From Lineus longissimus (Eukaryota > Nemertea > Pilidiophora > Heteronemertea > Lineidae), in assembly GCF_910592395.1 (NCBI RefSeq), contig NC_088308.1:12851001-12915000 (forward strand): a stretch of 64,000 bases of DNA, in the 5' to 3' direction. Below, piece by piece: positions 42,101 through 50,730 of the stretch. Each line of letters begins with the position of its first letter. The stretch's first letter is position 1. The translations under genes were made by a program, and so were the position numbers. The notes beneath the pieces are model-generated. The model saw only the letters and a list, made by a program, of their open reading frames with translations. It had not been told where the DNA came from and did no database searches.

Positions 42101-42887
42101 CTCGTGACGAAGTCATTTCTAGCATATCAGTAGTGATATTGAATGTACTCTCAGGATTTTCTTTTAGATATTTAGCGGCCAATAAAGACCTGAGAAAACA
42201 TTTATTGTCATTCGACTCCACATTGATTACAGCTTTTGTTTTAAATGGTAATTTAGTGTAATGACCACCTTTACACCTCTTGTAAGAACAGATGGTCATG
42301 TTACAAGACTCTATTTTGTTCAGTGTAAGTCCAGACCCTTGAAAGTACCTTTCCTCAATCTGTGTCTTAATGTAGTTTAACTGGTTGGTTATGGCATAAA
42401 TTGCCTGGTTCCTTGAAATTATGCTTTCCATTGGAGACTGTATGGGGTGTGTCGAGCTATGCTCTCTGGACGAAGTCCGGGTTACACTTTCACCTTGACG
42501 ATAAAACTGAGCAAATACTGATATGCTTATTTTGTGATGGTAATCATTGAGTTGAAATAATACCTCCTCTAATTTCTCTCTGTATTCATACACTTGTTTA
42601 GCTTCTCTGTCAATCTTCAAACTAATGGTGACTACAGGCTTGCCAAATTGTTTTACTATTTCTACTCCACTCACTTTCTTTATGCCATCTGGCTCATTTT
42701 CCTCAAATGCAAGTTTCTTATCCATACTTTTAGTGATCAGTGATTGGGCTCGGGGTTGAGCAATAGGGACATAATCCGGATTTAATTTGGTCAGGTGACC
42801 TTTGGTTCTCCTGTGAATGGCCATATTATTGTATGATATGTACTTGTCACATGTAGTGCAAAGTATTTTCTGATTCTTATCAGTCAT
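39125..42887 (-). CDS. Protein-primed DNA polymerase B (pPolB), two adjacent frameshifts
   Basis: About 1250 codons from ATG 42887. An N-terminal C2H2-like finger (CTTCDKYISYNNMAIHRRTKGH region) is followed by more Cys/His clusters (CRRCMNYFYRKSTLDNHKKKC region; CYYCNQPLGYDKVKDHDH). Exonuclease: YADFEA (residue ~423), NLSNYDSH (~590), YLKTDVILLAD (~737). Polymerase: motif A YVDANNFYGW (~822), motif B KLMNNAFYGKT, motif C YLDTDS. All catalytic residues are present. The frame breaks at two one-base deletions about 14 bp apart (39969-39972 in an A-run; 39983-39987), just before SKTDFEKDYFKL. In Polintons this enzyme replicates the linear genome by protein priming. At least four double-hairpin mini-elements lie within the gene, for example the one encoding KTKSDSSYALKTKSD. 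Confidence 0.96.
41295..41349 (-). repeat. Tandem pair of double-hairpin mini-elements inside PolB
   Basis: Two copies 30 bp apart (41295-41319 and 41325-41349). The first has AGAC-TTC-GTCT where the second has GGAC-TTC-GTCC, so the closing base pair changed on both sides. They encode a repeated K-T/S-K-S-D-S/W segment. Confidence 0.9.
42044..42115. repeat. Two diverged double-hairpin copies inside PolB
   Basis: 42044-42068 (minus sense): GTAC-TCC-GTAC then TGA then GAGC-AGA-GCCC. 42091-42115 (plus sense): GAAC-TCT-GTTC then TCG then TGAC-GAA-GTCA. Three of the four stems differ from the consensus but remain fully paired. Confidence 0.65.
42454..42478 (+). repeat. Double-hairpin mini-element inside PolB
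   Basis: GAGC-TAT-GCTC then TCT then GGAC-GAA-GTCC, near residue 140 of the polymerase. Confidence 0.9.
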
Positions 42888-42944
42888 TCTATTTTATTAG
42901 ACTAAAATTTATTAAATTCAATAAATCTCTTGAATTAAATAGAA

Positions 42945-43976
42945 ATGGACTTCATAATCAGTGAACAAGAATGTAATGAAGCCAAATTTGAGTACTACTT
43001 AACAGACCAATTAGACATAAAATCCATTACTTTGAAATCGATAACCTTTTACAATTCATGGTGGACAGGTGATTTTCTACCAGAGGGAGTAAGGATTTTC
43101 TCATTTCTAGTCGAAATAACCAGAATTACAACAAATGAGCCCGTAGATAAACAATTATGGTGTATGGGTGAATTTAGGACATTATTTGCTCCTGGACTTG
43201 AAACAGATACACTTGAAAAGGAAGTCATGAAAATTTGCGAACGGCATTTGGAAAATGAATCTACCACAACTAAAGACACCATTACTAAATACACATTTCC
43301 ATACTCTCGACATTTTAGTTTAAGTGAGTTTTGTGAGGTATGGCAAAAATACATAAAAGAAATTGGAATTAGCCATGTGAAAATTTACTGTGATAACAAT
43401 AATTACATAACCCTTGAACTTACAGAGGATAAAGAGTACCCTCTGAAAGTAGACAAGTTAGATAAAAATGAAAAAATCAAGATTGAGAGAAACACAGAAG
43501 GTCTTCAAATACGCAAAACCATAAGAGAGTTGATAAAAAAACAGCTCACAGTGGTGAATGAGTGGTTTGGCTTTAAGAAAACTAAATTCACCAAGAAAGG
43601 AAAATACCACTCCACAAGACCACTCAACTTTTACAGGAAATATCTATTCCTGCAAGCTAATTTGGTTGACAAAGCTAAGACCCTCTACAACAATAAACCA
43701 TCTGACATTTTCTGCATCATACCTGTAGAAGATGGTGACCAAATAAAAATGCAGCGATACGAACCGAATTGTAAGAAAACGATAAATAAGTGTACTAATC
43801 ACATAAAATTCGAAATCACTGATGAGAATGGTAAGCTAGTTAATTTCAGAGGAACAGAGGTTTCTTTAGAGTTAAGAATCGAGCTATGCTCTCAGGACGA
43901 AGTCCGAATAGAGTTAAACTCTTGTGGTGAAGACAAGCACCTCGGACTCGAGCTATGCTCTCAGGACGAAGTCTGA
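42945..43976 (+). CDS. Second jelly-roll-like (penton/fibre-type) Polinton protein
   Basis: 343 residues, head-to-head with PolB. N-terminal half: beta-rich with MDFIISEQECNEAKFEYYLT and SITLKSITFYNSWW, reminiscent of the strand-plus-'FYN' opening of the minor capsid gene. C-terminal half: basic (FGFKKTKFTKKGKYHSTRP), then PSDIFCIIPVEDGDQIKMQR and HIKFEITDENGKLVNFRGTE, which parallels the closing strands of the minor capsid candidate (LNIRLTDEKGDIIDLNG). It is therefore probably a paralogous single jelly-roll protein, perhaps for a special vertex or spike. The last ~35 residues are made of two in-frame double-hairpin copies encoding ELCSQDEV twice. No counterpart in the visible part of Polinton 2. 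Confidence 0.5.
   Translation: MDFIISEQECNEAKFEYYLTDQLDIKSITLKSITFYNSWWTGDFLPEGVRIFSFLVEITRITTNEPVDKQLWCMGEFRTLFAPGLETDTLEKEVMKICERHLENESTTTKDTITKYTFPYSRHFSLSEFCEVWQKYIKEIGISHVKIYCDNNNYITLELTEDKEYPLKVDKLDKNEKIKIERNTEGLQIRKTIRELIKKQLTVVNEWFGFKKTKFTKKGKYHSTRPLNFYRKYLFLQANLVDKAKTLYNNKPSDIFCIIPVEDGDQIKMQRYEPNCKKTINKCTNHIKFEITDENGKLVNFRGTEVSLELRIELCSQDEVRIELNSCGEDKHLGLELCSQDEV
43881..43974 (+). repeat. Two double-hairpin mini-elements forming the end of the second jelly-roll gene
   Basis: 43881-43905 and 43950-43974, both GAGC-TAT-GCTC then TCA then GGAC-GAA-GTCC; the second ends in T (G.U pair possible). The gene stops at the base after the second. Confidence 0.9.
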
Positions 43977-43989
43977 CCACCTGATGAGA

Positions 43990-44445
43990 TCATTCCATTA
44001 AAGGAATAGTACATTTCTTCTCTTTAACTACAGGTTTAACAAGAGGGCTAATTGACCCCTTCCTGAGTGATCCCTTCATGACTGCTTCATTCAAGCCTGA
44101 TCGCTGCTCTTTACTTACTTTTTTAGGAAGTTTCTTAAACATGATAAATGCTGCTAAAATAATTGCACCTAAACCTACATAGACATAGGTGTTACTGGTA
44201 GATTCACGCAGTGATACATCAGTATTTTGAGATTGTGGTTCTTCTTCCTCTACTTCTTCCTCCTTTTCCACAACTCTGTTGTTTGGGGAGGAGTACTGTA
44301 CTTTAAATGTCGTCTTATCCTTTTTTATCCTCTTAAATTCCTGAGATCTTCTACCCAGTTCTCTAGACCATGCTAATTGTTTCTCTGATCGAGGTTTCTT
44401 AGACACTGAAACTTTAGTAGTATCAGTTACAGTTTCAAGTTCCAT
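43990..44445 (-). CDS. Polinton single-pass membrane protein
   Basis: 151 residues from ATAAATGG. The N-terminal part is basic (KQLAWSRELGRRSQEFKRIKK) with an acidic patch (EKEEEVEEEEPQ). A clear transmembrane helix follows (YVYVGLGAIILAAFIMF, residues ~90-106), then a Lys-rich tail. It sits tail-to-tail with the second jelly-roll gene, 13 bp apart. Polintons commonly encode such small membrane proteins; no function known. Confidence 0.65.
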   Translation of the reverse strand: MELETVTDTTKVSVSKKPRSEKQLAWSRELGRRSQEFKRIKKDKTTFKVQYSSPNNRVVEKEEEVEEEEPQSQNTDVSLRESTSNTYVYVGLGAIILAAFIMFKKLPKKVSKEQRSGLNEAVMKGSLRKGSISPLVKPVVKEKKCTIPLME

Positions 44446-44493
44446 TTATCTTGGCCGAATAAATTCGAACTATGATCTCATAACCAGGTTAAT

Positions 44494-45306
44494 TTAGTCT
44501 TCTTTATCATCACTATCTGTGATATCTAGACTTTCATCTATTGGTTTGTCACATTCAGAGACAGTCATATTTGGTGTATTCATTGATGATTCCTCATGAC
44601 AATGGCCTAAATTAATAAGTGTTGTTGAAGCAAGTGCAGTTAGTGCTCCCATTTTGATACTAACCCATCCAAGCCATTTGTCAAGTTCATTGGTAACGAT
44701 GTAATCATTTCTGAGGTCATGGTAAAGATCATCCTCGTCATCTATTGGTAATAACCACCTTGATAATTTAGTGTAAGCTTTAAGTACTGTCTTACCCAAA
44801 GAATCATTAAGTCTGGCAGCCATCTTTGTCTGGTAGATTCTGTGGTGTTTTAAGAGTTCCTTTTCTGTCATATTATCTAAGTCATTTAAAGTTAGTTGTT
44901 TATTAAGTAAATACTTGCTTTTCCCAGTTGCAACTAAAATTTCTAAGTCTTGTTTGGCTTTAAGGCCACTATCAGTCAAATAGTTCAAATTTTGTTGATT
45001 GCTACTTGAACCTTGTTGATTGCTACTTGAACCTAGTTGGCAACTAGAATTGACTATTCCTTGACTAGGGGTAACTAAATTTGAACTATTCAACTGCTTG
45101 TTTGAAACTTGTTGATTTGTAGTGCAGTTCTGTTGAAAGTTAGTACTGTTCTGTTGGTAACTACCAGTGTTCTGTTGGTTAGAAGCCCCGACTCGAGCTA
45201 TGCTCTCAGGACTGCGACCGACTGGGTTTTGATTGATAACACCAATATGTTTCATTTGTTGTTCAATTACAGATGATGTCTGACTATTCATTTGCTGACT
45301 GTTCAT
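44494..45306 (-). CDS. Asn/Gln-rich Polinton protein
   Basis: 270 residues from TTTAAATG. The first ~105 residues are dominated by repeated S/N-N-Q-Q (for example GSSSNQQGSSSNQQ), with one double-hairpin copy giving VGRSPESIARVG. The second part is a more ordered helical region (LDNMTEKELLKHHRIYQTKMAARL) with a moderately hydrophobic stretch (IKMGALTALASTTLINLG), then an acidic Asp/Glu tail. Function unknown. The N-terminal repeats probably grew by slippage. Confidence 0.6.
   Translation of the reverse strand: MNSQQMNSQTSSVIEQQMKHIGVINQNPVGRSPESIARVGASNQQNTGSYQQNSTNFQQNCTTNQQVSNKQLNSSNLVTPSQGIVNSSCQLGSSSNQQGSSSNQQNLNYLTDSGLKAKQDLEILVATGKSKYLLNKQLTLNDLDNMTEKELLKHHRIYQTKMAARLNDSLGKTVLKAYTKLSRWLLPIDDEDDLYHDLRNDYIVTNELDKWLGWVSIKMGALTALASTTLINLGHCHEESSMNTPNMTVSECDKPIDESLDITDSDDKED
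45195..45219 (+). repeat. Degenerate double-hairpin mini-element
   Basis: GAGC-TAT-GCTC intact, followed by GGAC-TGC-GACC where the second stem is weakened; inside the Asn/Gln-rich gene. Confidence 0.75.
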
Positions 45307-45379
45307 TTAAAATAATAGAAAAATGAGTGTTAAGTGCAAAATACTGTTTTCACAAGTTTATTGCACTTAACACTAGCTC

Positions 45380-45404
45380 AAGCTATGCTCTCAGGACAAA
45401 GTCC
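45380..45404 (+). repeat. Double-hairpin mini-element at the 3' end of the zinc-ribbon gene
   Basis: AAGC-TAT-GCTC then TCA then GGAC-AAA-GTCC. Confidence 0.8.
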
Positions 45405-46288
45405 GGCTGGTGCTAACTTAATACTACTGATGCAGTTAATGTCTCGACCTGCACTAGCACTCAATAAAACGTCAAACTGCTTGTCAATTTCCTGGTCATA
45501 TTCCTTCTCAACCTTGTAATTCTGGAAGAAAATACTTTGAGTGAAATCATACCATAATCTCTCCAAATCATTAACTCGCTCCTTGTTGGTTAAAAAAGGA
45601 CTAAATATTACATAATCAATTTTCTTCGTTTTAAAGGCTTGGTGTAAAAATACCTTGTAGTTAATTGTGACCTTCACACCACAGTAATGCAGAAATCTAA
45701 GGAAAGCATAGTACACTAGTCTAAGGTCAGTGATATTCTCATCTGTTAATTGGGGTTTACCAATAGCCCTGTTGATAAATTCAATGGCAAGAAACCAGTC
45801 ATATTCCCCACAGTGAAATGTACAAGTATGGCCTCGCCATGTAACCCCTTTTCCCGTAACTTAGAGGGGAGAGTGTTAATACCCATTTTTAAAGCTAAGT
45901 GGACTGTACTTTCATATCTCTGCTTACTAAGACATTTTCTGGGACTTGAAAAGTAGCACTGTAATACACTTCCACAAAGTCCTTTAAATATTTGAGAACC
46001 GATTCAGACAAACGTCTCCATCCAAGCTTTCTAAGAATAATGTCAAAATAACGAATCTTGTTGTCAATATTGATCTCAAGAGTCTTAAAATCATCATCAT
46101 AACTGGTTGCATTACAAACAATGCAGAATTGATACTTCACAGTTTTAGCGGCGTTCCTGGCTAAATTTAAATTCTTTTGATACTCAAAAAGTGTCCAACG
46201 TTTGCAATTACGGCAGAATTGGGCATTAGTGTTGGTACTGACGTCATATTCTTTCATTCTTGGCAGGACTACTTTGTGTGTCTCAGTC

Positions 46289-46313
46289 AGACTTCGTCTT
46301 GAGAGCATAGCTC
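46289..46313 (-). repeat. Double-hairpin mini-element inside the zinc-ribbon gene
   Basis: AGAC-TTC-GTCT then TGA then GAGC-ATA-GCTC: the A-T closing pair shared with the copy at 41295. Confidence 0.9.
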
Positions 46314-46517
46314 GAGTAGGCTTATCAAATTTCCCACTGTCATAATTCTTGCTGTCATTTTCTTCACTGAAATTTCTATCCATGACCCTAGGACGAATAT
46401 AACCTTTAAGATTCTCATTGTTCCACTCACTAGAATAATAATCTTTTAATGAGATGTATTTATTCATATTTACATGATAATTATTTTTTTAAACATTGTT
46501 TTTTGATAGAAGTTCAC

Positions 46518-48047
46518 CTAAGACCTTTTACGTGATTTTAACCTTTTACGTGATTTTAAGGCTTTAACACCCCCAATTAAACCATAGATTATGGAGCTCA
46601 CAATAGCAATAACTGCTATGATCAGATGTTCAGCTAGAAACCCAACAACTGCACCAATTGTTTTCAGGAGAAATGATACGATAGAACCGATGATTCCCGG
46701 CAAAGCCGCAGCTGATTTCTTGGCTAGTTCTTTTAGCCATTCAGCAAACTTCTTGAGACCTTCTTTTACTTTATCTGGTATTGATGGTTTTGGTCCTGGC
46801 CCAGGTTCTGGTGTAGGTCCTGGAGTTGGGTCTGGTCCTGGAGTTGGGTCTGGTCCTGGAGTTGGTTTTACAGATTTAGTGGCACCACTTAAAGCACTAC
46901 TGATACTGAGACCTAGAGTTGTAAATGTCATTACAACAGCTGTTATTATGGCGCTAATAGTTACACCATACGTCTTAAAAAGTAACTTTATTCTGTCCTT
47001 TAGAGGAATAGTTGAATCTGGTTTCTTTAGAACATCAACAATTAAACGTTTAATTCTTCTAGTTTGTGACTCCCTGTCATTGTCTAACCTCCATACCTTT
47101 GACATTTCCTCATACAATTTATTATTTAGTTCATCTATTTGCTTTTTCAACTCCCCCGTATCTTTAGCACCTTCTTCTACATACTTTACATAGTCTCTTG
47201 TTAAATTATGAAGTTTTTTTTCTAATTCCTCTATTTGCATGTCCTTATCCCTCTTTACTGCAGCTAGATCATCACCAGCCTGTTTTAACCCTCTAAGTTC
47301 TCTCAAAGCGTTTTCTGTAAAACCAAATGCCCTTAATTCTTCATCATTAGCATCTATCAGTTGATCTATTGGTTGGTTTGAACTGTTTACCTCATTAATT
47401 AGTGACTGTGTTTCAACAGCTTGAGTTGATATCGGTTGTGGTTGACTTACTGATTCCTGGCCTTCCATAGGTGCAATTCTAGGTCTTTCCATAGGTGCTG
47501 GTTCATCAGGTGCAATCATACCTCTAATCATGTCAGCAAATCTAGTACCAAACTTATACGTTAATGTGCTTTCAGCAAAGAATTTACTATCACCCTTAGT
47601 TAAAGGAATGATCAAGCTAGTAGTCTGTTTATTAAAAGGATTAGTGATTGGTTTCATATTTTCCTTTTGTGGTTCTGTAAAGTTTGCGAGTTCTTCATCT
47701 GTTGGCCAGAAGTAAGGATCTTCGTTGTACAAATAAATACGTGATGCTAGATTACTCAGTTTGTTCTTGTCATATTTCCATTTTGTATCTTCCAATGCTT
47801 TTGCAAGTTTATCCTCGTTTTTTAGTAGCCAACTCTTCTCTTGCTCTAGTTGCGGATCAATACCTCTTACTCTACCTGGATTTGTAGTGAATGAAGTTTC
47901 AGTAGTAAGATTTGTATTACCTGTGTTGTATGTTGTGCCGTCATCTTGAAAATTTCTATTATTTCTCCAATCAGGAAGATCATCATCATCAGGATCGTAA
48001 TAAGTATCGTAATCATCCATTTCATAATCTTCACCTCCTTCAGCCAT
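46518..48047 (-). CDS. Large Polinton coiled-coil/membrane structural protein
   Basis: 509 residues, intact. Order: very acidic N-terminus (DPDDDD); a folded region; a conserved PIDQLIDANDEELRAFGFTE segment followed by a long coiled coil (residues ~250-330); a transmembrane helix (ISAIITAVVMTFTTLGLSI, ~370-390); a Pro/Gly tandem repeat (PTPGPDPTPGPDPTPGP); an amphipathic helix (LKKFAEWLKELAKKSAAALPG); and a C-terminal hydrophobic segment with a basic tail (SRKRLKSRKRS). The Polinton 2 homologue (55579-57092) keeps the order. The amphipathic and hydrophobic C-terminus suggests membrane insertion or lysis during entry, by analogy only. A function has not been shown to my knowledge. Confidence 0.65.
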   Translation of the reverse strand: MAEGGEDYEMDDYDTYYDPDDDDLPDWRNNRNFQDDGTTYNTGNTNLTTETSFTTNPGRVRGIDPQLEQEKSWLLKNEDKLAKALEDTKWKYDKNKLSNLASRIYLYNEDPYFWPTDEELANFTEPQKENMKPITNPFNKQTTSLIIPLTKGDSKFFAESTLTYKFGTRFADMIRGMIAPDEPAPMERPRIAPMEGQESVSQPQPISTQAVETQSLINEVNSSNQPIDQLIDANDEELRAFGFTENALRELRGLKQAGDDLAAVKRDKDMQIEELEKKLHNLTRDYVKYVEEGAKDTGELKKQIDELNNKLYEEMSKVWRLDNDRESQTRRIKRLIVDVLKKPDSTIPLKDRIKLLFKTYGVTISAIITAVVMTFTTLGLSISSALSGATKSVKPTPGPDPTPGPDPTPGPTPEPGPGPKPSIPDKVKEGLKKFAEWLKELAKKSAAALPGIIGSIVSFLLKTIGAVVGFLAEHLIIAVIAIVSSIIYGLIGGVKALKSRKRLKSRKRS

Positions 48048-48057
48048 AATTACTTAT

Positions 48058-49445
48058 TTATCTAACCATAAAAACAATCAATGTACCAACAACTGAGTAA
48101 AGCATGAATTTAATTGTTTCATGAGTATCATCCTCCCTCTCAACTTTGGTGTCCCGTTTAGTAGTAGGAGTATTCTTTGATGTTTCAGTTGTTTTTGGTG
48201 CATCAACATTACTCTTTGGTGTATGACTGGTCTCGAGCTCTGCTCTCAGGACGAAGTCCGTCTTGACAGTATCAACACTACTCTTAACTCTTATTTTCTT
48301 AGAACTATTTCCTTCCATCAGTGGTGGTGGTAAGGTCTTTTTGTGGTTAATGTCATTCTTACCAGGTTTAGCTTTTTTGGTGCTATTAAAATGTTATTAT
48401 TGTAGTTATCCAGCTTACCAATAACGAGTACCATATTTGACCCTATGACATACAATCCTGGTGCTATTACATAGTCTAGTCTTGTATGAGTGTCACTCAC
48501 TGCTTTTTGGTATCTTTGAATTGAAGTGGGAATATCAGGATGTTGATTAATCGAGTCCTTTAATAGTTTGTTAAATTCCTTCTGAGCATCCAATTCTGTA
48601 CCCGGTACTCCAATTATTGGTGTTCTGGTCAACGCCTGAGCACCCAGAATACAGTAAACATATGTTCTTATTGTGTCATTCAACCTCTCTATTCCAGGAT
48701 TAGAGAAACCATTTGATTTAGATATCATGAATTGTTGATAGGTTTGACATTCATTTTGTGTAATTACATCAAATACATTCTTGTGTTGTTTCACATGATA
48801 CTTAATGAAGGTATCTGGATATTTGAAATTAGCCATTCCAGCATCCCAATCAGATTTAAACATTGGTGGCATTCTATTTTCATGAACTTGCATGAGGAAG
48901 AAATTGATTTTAGAATCATTGATGTAATATCCGGGATCAGTTATGTTCGGGTTGTAATCCGGTACACTCCAGGAAGTCCACCCCTCATTACTTTCAAACA
49001 CTGAGAAATCATATTCGTCTTTTAAACCAAATTCACTCAATAACCCTCCTAGTTTCCTACGGTTAATGTTATTGTTTGTCTCATTGAAATCACTTTCACC
49101 TGGAATTGGTATCTCTAGATTCTTCATGATCTTCAATATTTGATAGTAAACATGAAATCTGTAAATTGACCTTATCAATGGGTCACTGTGATTCAAGTGA
49201 TCATCTATTGAAATACCACAACCGGTAGTAGCAAACCAAACAGCCATGTTAAATTGGTTCTGGTAAAACGATAATGGATTCTTTTCCAGTCGCAGACAAT
49301 CTTTCTTATTTTTCAGGCTCAAAAACCCAGGTGTTATCTTAGTTTCTTGTAGTCTGAAGAAATTGTTACTGTTAACAGTTACTTCTAAATTAAAGAAGTC
49401 ATAGGTGAATTTACTTTTATGTTGATTTGCTATTGGATAATACAT
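48058..49445 (-). pseudogene. Polinton ~450-aa tail-anchored structural protein, one frameshift
   Basis: ATG 49445 (TTAAATG) opens 375 codons. Near 48367-48369 one base is missing and the frame closes 50 bp later. The adjacent frame continues from 48318 (MEGNSSKKIRVKSS) to 48058, with a Thr/Lys-rich stalk and a C-terminal transmembrane helix (MLYSVVGTLIVFMV). The Polinton 2 homologue (54220-55578) is one 452-aa ORF across this point, proving the frameshift. Main domain: beta/aromatic-rich with FYQNQFNMAVWFATTGCGIS, GWTSWSVPDYNPNITDPGYY and PGLYVIGSNMVLVIGKL. Probably a surface or membrane-anchored virion protein. Annotated as broken, but an internal restart at 48318 is possible. Confidence 0.65.
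48235..48259 (+). repeat. Double-hairpin mini-element in the tail-anchored protein stalk
   Basis: GAGC-TCT-GCTC then TCA then GGAC-GAA-GTCC; encodes TDFVLRAELE on the minus strand. Polinton 2 lacks it. Confidence 0.9.
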
Positions 49446-49514
49446 TTAATTTACTTGAATTTTTCCTTGAATTTTGGATAATGAAGACAGTAAAAAGGCC
49501 ATTTATTTTAAGGA

Positions 49515-49675
49515 ATTAACCCATTGACTACCAGTGTATTCCCTAAGTAATATATTAATGAGGTGGCTGGTTCTTAGGGGTTTCTAAGCTATTTTGAGGC
49601 AAAAAGGCCTGTAAGGGATTTTGTCAAAATAGCTTCAAAATACCTACATTCCTATCACCTCATTAATATATTACT
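49515..49675 (-). repeat. Polinton 1 right terminal inverted repeat
   Basis: Inverse of 31426-31586, with the same internal foldback (49546-49675). The target duplication CAGTAT follows at 49676-49681. Confidence 0.95.
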
Positions 49676-49865
49676 CAGTATATATCCCGTTTTAGCCAAC
49701 AGCATCGCTAAATGATGCTTCAAACTTGTTGTCCTCCACGCAAAATTGAGTGGTACTGTTACTTTTTGCAAACTGTGGTAATTTCAAGAAAGCTCTCTGC
49801 AGATATGTCTATAAATTGTCCAAAATAATTGAATTAGTCTCAAACATGAATTAGTTTGTTTTCAG

Positions 49866-50730
49866 TTAATTATCACTCGGTTCCGCACTGAGAGGTTCAA
49901 CTAGCTCCAACTGTCTATCAGCTAAGATGACACCTCTGAGAATTCTTATCTCCTGGACCAGTTCCTTGAGAACATCCCTTATTTCACCCAAAACTGCCAC
50001 CTCTTTCTCTTGGAAACCAACAGACGTACTCATATAATCTGTATCTTTCCCCCTGGCTTTCTTTCCATAGTCTGGAGGGCAAGAAGGTGCGAGCGGACTT
50101 GGGGAGACAGAACGTGAACGCTTATTCCCTGCACTTGTACCGGTCTGTACGTTTCCTGACTAGGGAAATGATGGAATCGGTCCTGATATGATAGTTAATG
50201 GGGATGGAGTACTGGATCGAGTGGACTCAAACAGGGGAGGTGCTGCGTAATCGTCCCCCAGGTCCGGGAAGTTATCCGTATCATCAGTCGTATCCACAGG
50301 TGTTGGGGGCCTTGCCTGGCTGGAACTGGCAACAGGCCTTCGTATTCCAGTTGGTGTGACGACAACAGCTGGTCGAGCAGAACCTCCTTTAGGAAAATAA
50401 AGTTGGTAATATGCATCAAATTTCTCGAATAACTCACGAGAGTCTTTCAACTGAAGTCCAGGACAGAGGTCATCAGTTCCTGCTCCAGATGTCCCTGCTT
50501 TTTGAAGAGCTTTTTTGTAGTCTTTTGCAAGATTTTTGCACATGTCCTCCACGGTCTTCCCCTCTGGGGCTCCAATTGCATCATCTACTGATGCAAAGAA
50601 TTCATTCAGAAGATTGCTCCGCTTGGCCCTTGATATCTTTCGTGATTATCAATAAGGTAATCCAAAGTCTCAATCCTTCTCTCTGTACTCCAAGTGAATC
50701 GCTTCCCAGGCCTTTTCCCTTTTTCCATTT
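49866..50730 (-). pseudogene. Myb/SANT-like (trihelix) protein with C-terminal coiled coil, broken
   Basis: ATG 50730 (MEKGKRPGKRFTWS) reads a helical region with Trp (RFTWSTERRIETLDYLIDN). Near 50622 the frame shifts and continues as KRSNLLNEFFASVDDAIG ... TVEDMCKNLAKDYKKALQ, a SANT/Myb-like fold. A Pro/Ser/Thr linker ends at TAG 50160-50162. In the same frame beyond that stop the sequence stays coding-like to TAA 49866-49868: KRSRSVSPSPLAPSCPPDYG, then a coiled coil EKEVAVLGEIRDVLKELVQE. This layout (N-terminal Myb/SANT, Pro-rich linker, C-terminal coiled coil) is that of the DNA-binding partner genes of transposons such as Harbinger. No transposase lies next to it. Confidence 0.6.

Larger units (their letters stand above)
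45378..46467 (-). pseudogene. Polinton zinc-ribbon protein, two single-base frameshifts
   Basis: About 360 codons from ATG 46467 (MNKYISLKDYY). Zinc ribbon: CRNCKRWTLF ... CIVCN (residues ~85-125). Frame changes are needed near 45903-45910 and in the C-run at 45806-45809 to read on into EYDWFLAIEFINRA and YYAFLRFLHYCGVKV. The three pieces together look like one protein, because there is no overlap or gap between them. The last ~15 residues (LAPAGLCPESIA) are encoded by a double-hairpin copy, and another gives TRAMLSRRSLTE. No known function. Confidence 0.6.
31426..49675. mobile_element. Polinton/Maverick 1, complete, 18.25 kb
   Basis: 161-bp terminal inverted repeats begin AGTAATATATT (31426) and end AATATATTACT (49675). 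They are flanked by identical 6-bp direct repeats CAGTAT (31420-31425 and 49676-49681), the hallmark of Polinton integration. Sixteen genes lie inside. Left block, plus strand: major capsid candidate, small membrane protein, minor capsid candidate, tailed membrane protein. Centre: ATPase (minus) and integrase (plus) sharing a start region, then an HNH-like gene, a short basic protein and a PSAP-motif membrane protein. Right block: PolB (minus), a second jelly-roll candidate (plus) and five or six structural or membrane genes on the minus strand. No adenain-like protease was recognised. Integrase, ATPase, capsid and the 509-aa gene are open; PolB, the HNH gene and three others carry one or two lesions each. 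Confidence 0.97.

Noticed and set aside
46591-47193. 200-codon frame on the plus strand with GPGSGVGPGVGSGPG
   Set aside because: Antisense shadow of the Pro/Gly repeat in the 509-aa protein; Polinton 2 shows a similar shadow, with no independent conservation.
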